Below, in pieces: positions 1 through 12,020 of a DNA stretch of 64,000 bases. Source of the stretch: Sipunculus nudus. Its lineage: Eukaryota; Annelida; Sipuncula; Golfingiida; Sipunculidae. A model generated the notes under the pieces. That model was not told the DNA's origin. It was given only the letters and a program-made list of their open reading frames with translations, and did no database searches. Made by a program: the position numbers and the translations under genes. The DNA is taken from contig CM049313.1 of assembly GCA_026874595.1 (NCBI GenBank), forward strand, positions 50,705,659-50,769,658. Direction: 5' to 3'. Numbering within the stretch: the stretch's first letter is position 1; each line of letters starts with the position of its first letter.

Positions 1-1196
1 TTAGTCTTCTGTGATTTATATACTGAAAAGTGGGAAAATTATTTCTTCTTGCACTAGTTATTCAATATAGATAGCGCCAAATAGAACTCAAAATCATAAT
101 CAATAATGTTCTGATGGTAGCCTGCAACCATACCTGAGATATTTTGCAAAGACAATATAGTCAGACACATAAAACTGTTACATTTCCGATCGACCAAATT
201 GAAATTTCCGTAAAGATGCCATTACATTTGTATTAATTTTGTTTAATGTAAGCTCCTTTAATTCGTCATTCATTCCCGAAATAGAAAAACGTTTTTGAAG
301 TTCAACTGCTGTAAATATAAGAAACATCGTAGATAACTGCTGTTAATGCACGTTTCACTTTTATTGTTTCGTTCTTAAGGCCATTTATAGATAACTATGA
401 GGATAATATTAATATATAACATATAACAACTGTTGTTTAGGACATTTGATCATCTACATCTGTACCCAAGCGTCTAATTAGTCATTTTATTCCACTTTTA
501 TTCAACCAAATCAATAGGTCAGTATAGTTGAGTGGAGCCTGTCTGTAGGACCACCAGTCTAATAAGCCAACCTCTCTATTAGAACTACCTTAGAATGAAC
601 CAAAAGCATTCACATTGGTTATAACTGAGCTGTCTTATAAGACCAACTTTGAATAAAAAAACACTTCTGGTCAACGGGTGGTCTCATTGCACAGGTCTCA
701 CTGTTTATTTATGATAAACACATTTTTTTCAAATAGCGTTACATTCATTTTGAAAATGGTGGTCACTACGATCAAACGATCAAACCAATACCAGAAATGA
801 ATTCTCTGGGCCATAAAACCCTAAAATCCATGTGTTAGTCGACCCCCTATGTCAAAGTCGAGGTACTTGTGGTAATTTTGCTAATTAAGTACTATTTTTG
901 CGGCCATTTTGCTTTAGGCTAATTAGCTAAAATTCCCCAAGGTTGACAGCGGGCCAACCTCAACATTTTTCACACCTATTAAACATATTGGCTAACAAAA
1001 TCCTTGAAGAAAAAACTTAAGACCAGAAAACAGGGTTGAGTCCAGTGGTGGCCGGATTAGACTATATCCACCTCAGTTGCATGGAGAGTGTATATAATTG
1101 CAATATTAATTTCAGGATTAATTCATATTATGTATGCCAGGTTGTTGTCTTCAGCGATGTTAGATATTTGTTTACTCTAATCGAAACTTAACCTTA
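1..1196. other. No gene seen (inferred gene C intron)
   Basis: AT-rich sequence with no long frame, no RSxS-type exon on the minus strand, and no recognisable repeat. If gene C is intact, this lies in its first intron or beyond. Confidence 0.5.
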
Positions 1197-2410
1197 ACAA
1201 GTGACCCATGGGTCATAACGCTCAGCCGACTGACATGTTAATAGTATGTCCTTGCACAGACAACTAATTAAGATAGATGGCATCACTGTTCATGCATATT
1301 AGCTTAAGTTCATCAAGACCCATAAACACAACAATGACAATCCAACCAGCTTTTCATGCGGAATCTGGCAATTTGTGTGTATTTTGCATTATTTCTGGGA
1401 TTCTCAAACATACCCAAAAACTCTGAGAATATAGGTCACTGTGACCCAATTTCAGGTTTCGTGGGAGAACTTTTGAGAAACTCTCAGGATGTCAAGTTAG
1501 AAGATTCTGAGCCCCATGGTTATGATTTGTGCCCTACTTTGGTATCAAATTTTCAATTATTCTGAGGGGTGCTTATAAGCCCCATAGCTCAGAAAATATG
1601 GGTAACAGAGACCTAATTCACCTTTTCAAGGAGACTTTTCACAGACCTCCCTGGATGTCAAGTATTAAGATTCTAGGACCAATGGTTACAATCTGAGCCC
1701 TGTTAAGGGACAACCCGATCTTTGAAGGTCTCATAAATAGAGAAAAAAATGTGTTAAATTTTTTCAAAATTTAGGTGGTGCCACCAGTCTGCAAGAACTG
1801 ATGAAACACTCCATGATAAATATGCATGCAAAGAATCAGAGTGATCAATGCAATAGTTGTTCGGATACTGGAGCTTTTGTATCAAATTTTTAGTTATTCT
1901 GAGGGGTACTTCTAAGACCCATAGCTCGGAGGATATGGGTAACAGAAACCTAATTTCAGGTTTCCATGGAGTTTTTTATGGACCTCCCAGGATGTCAAGG
2001 AAGAAGATTCCAGGTCAAATATATAATGATTTGTGCCCTGTTAACAGACGACCACATCTTTGAAGGTCTCAAAAATAAAGATAAAAATGCGTAAAAATTC
2101 TAAGAAGTCCAGGTGGCACCACCAGTCGGCAGGAACTTATGAAACACTCCATGATGCAAATGCGTGCAAAGAAAAATGCCTAGTTGTTCAGATACCAGAG
2201 CTTTTGTATCAAATTTTTAGTTATTCTAAGGGGTACTTCTGAGCCCCAAAGCTTGGACAATATGGGTGACAGAGACCTATTTTCAGGATTCCAAGGAGAC
2301 TTTTCATGGGCCACCCAGCATGTCGAGAAAGAAGATTCTAGGTCCAGTTGTTACAATTTGTGCCCTGTTAACAGATGACTGCATCTTTTAAGGTCTCAAA
2401 AATAGATTTA
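1197..2410 (+). mobile_element. Pearl/HINE-like element, 3'-truncated
   Basis: Begins with ACAAGTGACCCATGGGTCA, identical to the start of the element at 3.77 kb, and carries about three copies of a ~330 bp core. Each core includes the phrases GGTAACAGAGACCTAATTTC and CACCAGTCTGCAG or variants. The microsatellite and 3' terminus of the complete neighbour are missing. Short open frames across the cores are by-products of the repeat. Assignment to bivalve pearl-type non-autonomous Helitron relatives rests on architecture alone. Confidence 0.55.
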
Positions 2411-3771
2411 AAAAATCATTATTAGGTAAAAACAGTTCAGGTTAGTGCTTTTCAGCAAAAAGATTAAATTTTTATCTTCTCCCTAATTTCACAGTGTTAT
2501 TCCACTGTTACGGGTTGGACATTTATGATTACAGATATCTATATTTTCAGATGAAACACTTTATTCTTAATTATTCAAGTTATATGTACCCCAGACTCAT
2601 ATGAAAAACTAGTTATTTCTTGGCACCACAGGTGCCGCAGTATCCCCAGACAATTAATCCCCCCCCCCCCCCCCTTTCAAGAATAGGCCCCCATCTTCAG
2701 CAGCATATACTGACACTTGGCAAGCGACTATGGTTTCTTCCATTTTTATTGATTCAAATAAAAAGCTGTGAACAAATTTATTTTCAAATGAGCATACACT
2801 ATATCTGATAAGTATATATTGTAATGGGTAATACACGAATATGTGGTATTAGACTATTTATTAATACACCTGAACATTTCCCTATTTTGCCCATCTGGAA
2901 CATGAATGTTATAATGTAACTGATATTTTATTAGTATTTTAAAATATATAATTAAAGCCCATAAACGGGGGGGGGGGAGGTGATTAATTAACATTCCAGT
3001 GCACAAATTTTTGATTTTGTCACCAACTAAAACATATCAGGCTATAGCAGTTTGTGAATATGAGATCTATGCAATTACCATGATCATTAGTTGGCTTTTT
3101 GATAAGCTGTTGACAGTTCAGCAGTTTACACTCTCCAATTAAATCCATTGTTTTTAAATATATACAAACATAATGTTCCCATCCAAAAGGTGGAAGACCT
3201 GATTGGAGGGGGGGGGGGTGGAGGCGGAGGATGAGAGTTTAAAAACACCTTTGTACCTCTGTATATTTTTTCTTCATTTACCAGTAATAAATTTTATGCA
3301 GTTGCCAGAAGAATATTGTCCCAAACAAATACTCAGTGGCAGGGAGTGAGGAAAGTTACAACACCTTTGCATAAACATACAGGATACAAATTTTAATCCA
3401 AAAGTGCTTACAGGTAAAAAAAGTTTTATTCATAATTATTGAATATTTCAAAACAAACAAATAGAGAGATAGAAAAACAAAGCAAATCACTTTACTTCCC
3501 ATTCTACTGAGGCAGAAAAATACTGAACGAATGTTTGCATTAGATCCTCATTTTTTAATACATCAATTTTTTGTTAAGGGAAATTTTAGACAAAATTTAT
3601 ATATTTAACTATACATTTACAGTATATATCAATTATATTTGAAAATTTAAGTTGATTAACGATTCTAAATTGCATCAACATTTATAGTAAATCTGATCAG
3701 ACAACGTTACATTATATACACAGATATATTTATTTTTTCTTAAAATATATTTTTGAAATTTGCAAAATAAT
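2411..3771. other. Spacer between pearl-like elements
   Basis: No gene seen. Contains homopolymer C and G runs near 2.66, 2.97 and 3.21 kb, and otherwise AT-rich DNA. Confidence 0.5.
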
Positions 3772-5557
3772 ACAAGTGACCCATGGGTCATGACGCTCAG
3801 CTGACTTGGAAGAGATTTTCAAAAGAAAATTTTATCATCTGAATGGTAGTATATAACCATTGAACTGAAGCATCAAACAGATGAACTTACAGGCTGAGAT
3901 TGTGTCTGTATTAATATATCTCAAGAACAGAGAAAAAATGCGTAAACTTTAAAAAAAAATACAGGTGGCTCCACCAGTCTGCAGAAACTAATAAAAACAC
4001 TTAATGGTCAATATCCATGCAAAGAAGCATGGTGGTCTCTGGATTAGTTGTTCAGATACTTCAGCTTTTGTATCAGATTTTCCATTATTCTGAGGGATAC
4101 TTTGGAGTCCTATAGCTTGAAGGATATGGGTAACAGAGACCTAATTTCAGGTTTCCACAGACACTTTTCATGGGCCTCCTTGCATGACAAGAATGAAGAT
4201 TCTAGGTCCAGTTGTTACAATTTGGACCCTGTTGACAGATTACCACATCTTTAAAGGCCTCAAAAATAGAGAAAATAATTCGTAAAAATTTGATATTTCG
4301 TTGTTCAGATACTTCAGCTTTTGTATCAAATTTTCCATTAATCTGAGCTGTACTTTGGAGTGCCACAGCTAAACGGATATGGGTAACAGAGACCTAATTT
4401 CATGTTTCCATGGAGACTTTATATGGGTCTCCCTGTGTGTCAAGAAATGAATATTCTAGGTCCAGTCATTACAATTTGAACCCTTTGACAGATAACTACA
4501 TCCTTAAAGGTATCAAAAATAGAGAAAACAATTCGTAAAAAATCGAAAAATACAGGTGGCGCCACCAGTCTGCAGAAACTGATGAAACATCTCATGATTA
4601 ATATGTATGCCAAAAATCATGACCATCAGTGATGTAGTTAATGAGATATTGAAGTTTTTGTATAAAATTTTTCACTATTCTGGGGGGTACTTTGGGGCCC
4701 CATAGCTCAAAGGATATGGGTAAAAGGGACCTAATTTCTGGTTTCAACGGAGACTTTTCATAGGTCTCTCAGAATGTCAAGAATGAAGATTCTAGGTCCA
4801 GTCTTTTCGATTTGTGCTCTGTTAACAGATGTCCACATTTTTAAAGGTCTCAAAAATAGAGAAAAAAATTCGAAAAAATCGAAAAATACAGGTGGCACCA
4901 CCAGTCTACAGAAACTGATGAAACATCTCATGATTAATATGTATGCCAAAAATCATGACCATCTGTGATGTAGTTAATGAGATATTGAAGTTTTTGTATG
5001 AAATTTTTCACTATTCTGGGGGGTGCTTTGGGGGCCCCATAGCTCAAAAGATATGGGTAACAGAGACCTAATTTCTAGTTTCCATGGAGACTTTTCATAG
5101 GTCTCTCAGAATTTAAAGAATAAAGATTCTAGGTCCAGTCTTTACGATTTGTGCCTTGTTAACAGATGTCCACATTTTTAAAGGTCTCAAAAATAGAGAA
5201 AAAAATTCGTAAAAAACATCTCATGATCAATATGTATGCCAAAAATCATGACGATCAGTGATGTAGTTAATGAGATATTGAAGTTTTTGTATGAAATTTT
5301 TGACCATTCTGGGGGGTACTCTGGGGCCCCATAGCTCGAAGGATATGGGTAACAGAGACCTAATTCCAGGTTTCCAAGGAGATTTTTCATGGACCTCTCT
5401 GGATGTAAAGTAAGAAGATTCCAGGTCCAGCGGTTAGGATTTGTGCCCTGCTAACGGAGGGACGGCCGGCCGGCCGGCCGGACGGACAGATGGAAGGACG
5501 ACGGACAAAGACCCATCGCTATAGCCCAGCATGACTGAAAGTCAGCTGAGCTAAAAA
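3772..5557 (+). mobile_element. Pearl/HINE-like element, apparently full length
   Basis: Starts ACAAGTGACCCATGGGTCA followed by GCTCAGCTGAC. It contains about five tandem cores (period mostly ~335 bp, some shortened), then a GGCC/ACGG-type microsatellite at 5461-5510, and ends near GTCAGCTGAGCTAAAAA. The GCTCAGCTGAC at the 5' side and GTCAGCTGAGC at the 3' side are inverted, i.e. subterminal inverted repeats. This order of tandem cores, tetranucleotide microsatellite and short subterminal inverted repeats is what is described for bivalve pearl elements. No protein-coding capacity. Confidence 0.6.
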
Positions 5558-6082
5558 AAGATTCAGAACGAATTTATGCTGTTATGGAGAGTTAAGATAT
5601 AACATGAATGCTCAATCCATTAAATCCTTAATGGAATCTAAATTTTAAATATATTTTATGAAGAAAGTAAGAATCCAGTAACAATCCGGTATGAAGCAGC
5701 AAAGTCAGAATATAAGTAGCTGATATGACTATTTTCTGTTACTACAGGTGTGGAACCTTTTTCTCCAATCGTACCGTATAATCCCGTAAGCCTGCATATT
5801 AATCACTCTTTAAACATTATTAAGTCCCTAAAACTATTTAACTAAATAAATATGTTTATAATGGTGTAGCAGTGATAATTTTGCAACGAAATATATTTAT
5901 ATATATATATATATATTTATATGTGTGTGTGTGTGTGATGTGTAAGGGTTACACAGAGAAACCAGTTTAAAGCAAGATCAAGTAAAAATGCAATTGTGCT
6001 TTTATTGTAACTGATGTGAAGGCTTCATCTGAGACTGACAGCCTTAAATCTGGTGTTAATCTACTATTCCCTAAGTACTTAC

Positions 6083-6227
6083 CAACGGTGCCAGCAGCGA
6101 ACAGTCCCCCTGCTACGCCAATAGTTTCTCGGCCACATACGCTACAGTGGCGACATTTTGCGCACGAGCACTTGCATTTTGCTTTATTGAGAGTTACACA
6201 GGCACTATTCCCTCCTCCGCAGCACAT
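6083..6227 (-). CDS. Gene C exon 1 (gene continues off the left edge)
   Basis: Third copy of the nine-cysteine first exon, 48 codons plus one base with the same GTAAGT donor. The protein is identical to gene B exon 1 except at residues 27 and 30, and all cysteines are kept. No exon resembling the RSxS/CaaX exon occurs in the 6 kb downstream on this strand. Either the second exon lies beyond the window start, which is plausible since gene B has an 8.5 kb intron, or this is an orphaned duplicate exon. The excess of silent changes argues it was functional after duplication. Confidence 0.72.
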
Positions 6228-7163
6228 TTTTTGTCGTCAAAATATTGTTTACAGGTTAAGAAAGAGCTGCAATAAATCCTCTAATCAAGATTTGTTATCT
6301 TGGAAAAAATAATTTTAGACACTCAGTTCAGTCTCTGATGCTTTTATCGCCAGGTTTTACTTGGTTGAATCGAATACACGCTAACTTGGAACAAAGAGGT
6401 TCAAGTAGATCCCATGAACACTTGAATGTCTTTATCTGAAGTTTTAAGGCTGTTCTCGAAATCTCAATAGCGGTTGTGCAACAGATCAGTCAAGGTCCGT
6501 GTGTTCTCCATTCAGAATTTGTATTTGTGAGATATCTCATTCAGCGACAGGCTTTCAGAGTATCAGCTACGTCGTTCCATGGAATTGTGACAGCCGAATA
6601 GCCAACAGTAAGCATACACACGTGCGGTAAGGTCTCTCTGCCTCGGATTTGTTATCTATGACTTTGGAGCAGCGAGCTGTCACGCCTCAACCTCCAAACA
6701 GCCTGGCACGCTGCGTAAGTATTGTCACGAATTTTAGGTCACAACAAGCCGGGATTTTTTATTTGGTCACATGGACCTATATGCGCACGTGATCTCAAAA
6801 CAGAGCAGTGTTGCACTTGAGTAGGCCCCCAATCTGTTTACGAAAGCCGAAATTGCCTCTGTAAACCGGTAGTTTCATATGTGCGTGCCAACGTACGGCA
6901 CAATTCACACATGGAAAGGTTCAGTCGTAATCCTGTGTGATATTATTTATCCGGTAAATTATTCCTATGGAATGTAACAAGATTGATAGCCGGTGTTTAC
7001 TCCCCACAAAGTATCTATGGTTATGTGTATCAGGCGATTCAAGTGGTCGTTGCCTTTACCGCCAGTTTGAATTCCCGCCACTTTACGTTCCTGCCGTTTT
7101 GTCGAAGTAAGTCGTTGCAAAATAAAGGATTTGAACTTGGATTTAGACAGGACTGTTGACCCA
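6228..7163 (-). promoter_or_regulatory. Gene C upstream region, duplicated copy
   Basis: Sequence immediately 5' of gene C exon 1, collinear with 17746-18673 upstream of gene B, so the duplication carried promoter and first exon together. Two CACGTG E-box palindromes sit at matching places in both copies (here 6619-6624 and 6786-6791). I see no clear TATA box. Promoter function is inferred from position and conservation. Confidence 0.5.
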
Positions 7164-8141
7164 TAAAGAGGTGCAGGCTACATTATTAATAAATATCCAA
7201 AAGTTTTCTTATCTAAAATAAGATTTGTCTTGTAGAAATATATAATGCTGTGAATATGTCGTTCACAATATGTTTGGCAGAAGTACACGCTATTCTGTTC
7301 ATACTATTACAAAAATCATGTTGTATATACATGTATTGTATTTAAAATGTCTTACTGACTTTAAGGTGAATGTTACTTATCCAATAGTTTTGATAAAGCG
7401 GTCTGGCTCAAATCTGCACGTGGAGTACCGGAATTTCGGCATCCTTGGCAATAAATACTGTGAAAAAAAATCTGGTATCGGGTGTGTTATACTGGGAGAA
7501 AAATTAGAAAGCATCAAGAGTAAACTGGTATCACAAGACTCGCATAGTTTATACATTTAAACATTTAAAGATTATTTTATTATTTATTTGATGTTTCTAG
7601 ATATATCGTAACATTAGTGAATAAATGAGGATTTATCTATATAATGCAAATACATACAAAAAATCATTTTTCTACAAAACGTTCACCGAAGAAACTGATG
7701 AGAGCTTCATTGTTCATTATTTTAAGAGTCTTTGTATGTACACAAATTTTATACGCCGTTTCTCTTTGAGTCCAACCGCACTCGTCACATGTGGGATAAA
7801 GAAAGTTTTCCTCACAATTTATGTTGGAGCTTTTTTATACAAAGCCTTTCCAGCAGTGGAGACGTATGTAATTCACATCACGCTTTACTGTTTTCAAGGC
7901 TAAAATCCTTAGCTAATAATTATTAACAAACACGGTGTAACTCTACGACTCGCACGACTTATACGCAGTATTAACAGTATCTTGTACCTTTGGGAATTTT
8001 GACCGTATATCAGGTTGAATCTGCATTAAATACAATTGATACAAACACAAACCATTGGTAGAAATAGAATAAAAAAAACTGTCAAACTCGAAAATTAGTG
8101 AGGGTTCATTTCCAGGCAAAAGGGTAGTCCCTCCAAGATCC
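7164..8141. other. Intergenic, no gene seen
   Basis: Between the gene C promoter and the 3' side of gene B. Two open frames of about 95 codons occur, but they lack splice context, compositional bias or any recognisable motif. Confidence 0.4.
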
Positions 8142-8313
8142 ATGCTTGAGCGAAACACTGTGATCTTAATACGTGTAGTCTGGTACCCGCCATTTACAGA
8201 CAGTCACACGGACCGGCAAAAACGGCCATTTATAAAAGCCCTCACACGATGCTGTGGAGGGAAACAGTTTGTGGAAAAAATTGACAGGTTGTTCGAAGAT
8301 TGCAATTGCGAAG
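8142..8313 (+). CDS. Candidate first exon, unrecognised
   Basis: An ATG-led frame runs to a CGAAG|GTAAAA donor (phase 1, 57 codons). The distal half looks protein-like: basic RQKRPFIKALTRCC followed by KIDRLFEDCNCEG, with cysteines clustered as CC and CNC. It lies convergent to and just beyond the 3' end of gene B. An internal acceptor-like TTTACAG at 8193-8199 could instead start a shorter internal exon. No partner exon was found and no family is recognised. This may be chance. Confidence 0.25.
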
Positions 8314-8655
8314 GTAAAATATTATTTTATTTACATATATATAACACATATATATATGTATTGATATATATTATATATCATGTAAAGTTGAAGCATCTCT
8401 GGTTTATAATACAGTATCTCCCCTGTCAAGTGTGGTGATCATATCACATATTAGCACCTTCATTATTACTGTAGGGGTGTTTATAGATGCTTATGGCTTT
8501 ATTTACACATTCAGTCCTGTAAATAAAAACTCCTTCGAGGTGTGCATTTCTTCTGCGTTTCCCTTCTTCCAACACTCACGAAACCAGTCACATTTCTGGT
8601 TCAACACTTTTGATTATCCATTTAATCACAAGGTGGCGCTGATGTTCATTGCGCC

Positions 8656-9119
8656 TCACTGAACCACGCACCCTTCGTCTGACGCTCTGCCGAGGGACGC
8701 TCCGTACGAATCCGTGGAGCTGGTCGATTGGCTGCGTGAAGAAGCCCTCTTATAGTGCGCAGGAATAAAAACAGGATCCAAACTTTTCACATTTTCCTTT
8801 CTCATCGGAAGTGGCTCATACTTTCCTGACTCCACGTGTACTGTCAGGGTACGCAGGAATCGGCTCTTGCCCACATCTGGCGCTTCAGACATCGAAGCAC
8901 TGCGAGCATATCTCGTCGGAACGTGCAGTGGTTTAGTACTTGGTTCCGGAGCTTCCGAAATCGTCGCACTCCGGGAGTACCTCGTTGGCATATGCAGAAT
9001 ATCAAGTTTTGCTTCGGTTTTCTCCGGCAAGCTGTCGGGACTTTCCGGTGGCGACTCGGACGTATCCGAGCTGACGCTGAATGTTCGTCTCCCGCGCTTG
9101 AACTTAGCCACTGCTGTGC
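8656..9119 (-). CDS. Gene B exon 2: RSxS-repeat region and CaaX terminus
   Basis: Terminal exon of gene B, joined in phase 1 after an ATTACAG acceptor; exon 1 lies 8.5 kb upstream and the spliced protein is 202 residues. It starts with the basic AKFKRGRRTFSVSSDTS segment. Two close repeats follow (LHMPTRYSRSATISEAP and LHVPTRYARSASMSEAP), then a longer linker with RTLTVHVESGKYEPLP, a divergent VFIPAHYKRASSRSQS unit and the conserved tail STDSYGASL. The chain ends DEGCVVQ, where C-V-V-Q matches a CaaX farnesylation box. A canonical AATAAA on this strand lies at 8498-8503, about 155 bases past the stop. The reading frame also runs open into the intron upstream, but the gene A alignment and the acceptor place the exon start here. 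Role unknown; membrane-attached phosphoprotein is an inference. Confidence 0.82.
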
Positions 9120-9595
9120 CTGTAATTGACAGAATATATCGATAAATAAAAGGAACTGGAAATACGCAGTCGTACAGTATAGACAACGCATAAACACCAC
9201 TCGGACAGCTTATACATCTCCGCCTGAACGGATGTGCTTCATATTCCTTATACCTCCAAAATTTGCCGATAGGTGTCAGGACACATGAAATGGAAAGTAT
9301 CCTGAAAACGGATAAAGACAAACGGAAGTGTCCTACATCTTTATTTAGCCTCTGTTAAAGTGTTACCAACATATCCTTGTATCAAGACCCACCTCAACGG
9401 CATTCTATGGAATTTTATGTGGACAGAGGGATTGACGGACGAGTATTCACTGGAAGTTAAACGTACATATTTTTCATATCTTATGATTTTAAGAATTAAA
9501 AGTCGAGGGGCTATAAGAATAACTTTGAAGTGGTAACCTGTAGATCAGACATTTTAGTGGATCTCTGAGGTTTTATCGAGATTTCTCTATTTCCT

Positions 9596-9667
9596 CATCA
9601 AGGCCCGGAGGGGTTTGACCAGAACCTTCTTTTGCATAGTCTAACACCTTAACCAATAAGCTACATT

Positions 9668-9668
<1 letters not shown>
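9596..9668 (-). repeat. Possible tRNA-derived SINE head
   Basis: Read on the minus strand, GCTTATTGGTTAAGGTG resembles a pol III A box and GGTTCTGGTCAAACCC resembles a degenerate B box, about 35 bases apart, next to an (AT)n tract. Weak sequence match only. Confidence 0.3.
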
Positions 9669-9711
<43 letters not shown>

Positions 9712-9910
9712 TTAGTCATAATGTGTCGTAAATTGTTTAGTATTCCACTGCCTTCATGCAGTCCGCATACATGACACCAAAAATTTCCATTTCGTAAAAA
9801 AAGTTTTCTGATGTATTTGTTGGGCTCCATCTTGTTTCTTTTTTTTTTTTTTTGCCTCTGAACTGAAATATTTTAGACATGCACCGTCACGGCAGACAGG
9901 TCTTTGATCA

Positions 9911-9959
<49 letters not shown>

Positions 9960-9968
9960 TATATATAT
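9669..9968. repeat. Two (AT)n microsatellites
   Basis: Dinucleotide AT arrays at about 9669-9709 and 9911-9968, separated by ordinary sequence. The short frames rich in Ile/Tyr that cross them are artefacts. Confidence 0.9.
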
Positions 9969-10629
9969 ATTTGGTCTATAATTTAGAGAAATAGGGACAG
10001 GAGTTCCCAACTTGCCACGTGGAGCGTAAGAACCTGATCGTTGAGTCATATATTTCTCATGGAGGTATTTCATTGGCGCAGTCAGGATCTAGATGATTAA
10101 TTTATCTGACCGTAGTGATCCCACGGAGAGCCAATTGAATGACGCACGATGGCGGCGCAGTGTCAACTTTAGTATTTGCAGCTATTCACATTTATCTGTG
10201 AATTTCATGGATGTAAGAGTCGACACCAGCTATTTGACGTGTTTGATGGAGTGTCATGTGATATATTACAGTGAGCCCTCAGTAATCCAACCGTATATCG
10301 AGTAGCAACACATTTGCTTTGGATAAACTTGGTGTAACAGTTTAAGTATAATTTGTTTACAACTAGAATTGTTCTGTCTGTTTGTTTGTCCCATAAAACC
10401 CGAAGAAAGGGGACATGACAGTGGGCTTGTTTTGCTATCAGTGCCAGTCAGATACTGTTACTTACACAATGCACACCAATGTGGCTATTCCAACTTAGGC
10501 CCGCACACCCAATTCAGTTCCCGACATCATCACATCACAGTTCTGTCAAACAACATCATACTCCTCTCCACCTAGCCATTTCTGACCTTAATCTTGACTC
10601 ATTACCAAAAAGACAAATAATATATATAT

Positions 10630-11240
10630 TGTTACATGTGTCTTTTGACATTCTGATTCGTGTTAGGCAGGCCCTGGTTTATTGTGCGCAGGACTGTTAC
10701 ATGTGTCTGTTAGGCAGGCATAGTTCGTTGCCATGGGAGACGTGCGAGTTGGGCTGGCTCGCGTGTGAGGTCTGAAGTGTGGAAACACAGCGTTCTTTGT
10801 TCTAGATTTTTCAGGTCTTTTCCTGTAACGTGTGTATTGTTCTTTCGAGTTTTCCATTTCTAGTATTTTCGTATGAGAAGCTATAAATCAGGGGCTGTGT
10901 TTAGAGCCGGCAGAAAGGGAAAAAACAGCGAGTACGAAGAGTGTAACCTTCTCGTCAGTTTGTGGACCTTACCGTTAATTGCAGTGTTGTCAGATATTTA
11001 ACGGACTTAATATTGATTTAATACGGACTTTCTCAAGTTGCCTTTGGATTATAACAATTTATGTGGATAAGTGGATTTAACCTACTCTTGTTGAGCTGTG
11101 ACAGTGGTGATATCCAGATATTAAAGCCTAGGATCCGGACACTCTGGTACTGTACATTTTATTTATTATAATGTATAATTATATTGATTTAGTGTATTGT
11201 AATGTTAGGATTGTTTTTAGAATAAATTATAAATGTTTGC
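10630..11240 (+). mobile_element. LTR fragment, family copy 1
   Basis: Starts TGTTAC and shares with the copies at 13.3 and 32.2 kb the block CTATAAAT...GGGGCTGTGT...AGAGCCG (promoter-like TATA at about 10882) and a terminal AATAAATTA. The 3' end typical of the other copies is missing or replaced after the polyadenylation signal. It also has an internal repeat of TGTTACATGTGTCT. No internal retrotransposon genes nearby. Confidence 0.55.
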
Positions 11241-11860
11241 TGTATTGTGTACGTGACTGTATACGTCAGTACTGGTGTTTTTTAAGATGCTTATACGCAG
11301 ACGTCCTGGACATCAACACAAGTAGTCATGTTTAGATGGAATGTCTGGCTTTATTTTAATATATTTTATGTACGGAGAGACTGTAACAACATATAAATGA
11401 AGCAGAGTGGCACGTTAATTGTGATGACTACTTAGCCGGAGACAACAACAAAAAACCTGATAGTTCTGGCTCACGCCTGGGCGACCATTAAAAGCAAATC
11501 ACAGTATGCCGGCTACTCCCTGAAATAATCCGAGGAGATTGACACTGTGCTGTGCAATATGCAACCAAGGAAAATTCCGGTGACCCCATTTACAAGGCAG
11601 CTCGGTTCAGCAGAGGAGAAAATTGTCCAATGAACGGGCACACTGTGTCTTTTTACCCGGCTAAACAAGATCAGAGAGCAAGTACACGAACACCCGAAGT
11701 TTTCTATAACGCTTATTATAACTTATTTTAAAGCCGGGTTTCAGTGTTCAAGGCAACAGATTTTAAAAGCGACTATTCGCGAAACTTTATATTGAATTTA
11801 TTTTATTTCAGACTCTCTCTGCTTACATATTTGTGTATGTAATTTATAGGGATTTAGGAA

Positions 11861-12020
11861 AAGGGGGGGGGGGGGGTCCAACCCAGGAGGACTAATGAAA
11901 ACCCTGAAAAAAAGGTCCCCAGGTCTGGGAAAGGAGGGGGTCCAGGCTGCACAATTTTGTCTGAAGTCCTTAAAATAACGTTGTTTCTGCCCCCCCCCCC
12001 CCCCCCCCCCCCCCCCATCC
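11861..12020 (-). mobile_element. Poly-G/C element fragment (hAT-like family)
   Basis: On the minus strand this matches the core of the 44.6 and 63.4 kb elements: a C tract, a GGACC-rich phrase, CAGGGTTTTCATTAGTCC and another C tract. Both ends lie in homopolymer runs that make adjacent frames Gly- or Pro-rich and meaningless. Confidence 0.45.

Larger units (their letters stand above)
5984..7163. repeat. Segmental duplication, copy 1 (with 17480-18673)
   Basis: About 1.2 kb that aligns end to end with 17480-18673: the start of intron 1, exon 1 and upstream DNA. The copies are highly similar by eye, with scattered substitutions and small indels. Orientation is the same, so this is a direct (tandem-type) duplication 11.5 kb apart. 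Confidence 0.75.

Noticed and set aside
1356-5390. Family of similar 60-70 codon frames
   Set aside because: They recur because the pearl-like core repeats do; stops differ among copies and no selection is evident.
6083-6227. Classical metallothionein gene
   Set aside because: Cysteine spacing is suggestive, but the exon continues by conserved phase-1 splicing into a long polar Ser/Arg chain in the paralogues, unlike metallothioneins.
8836-9200. Three other frames of 92-118 codons over gene B exon 2
   Set aside because: Shadows of the repeat-coding exon in other frames; only the minus-strand frame with RSxS units aligns to gene A and ends in a conserved tail.
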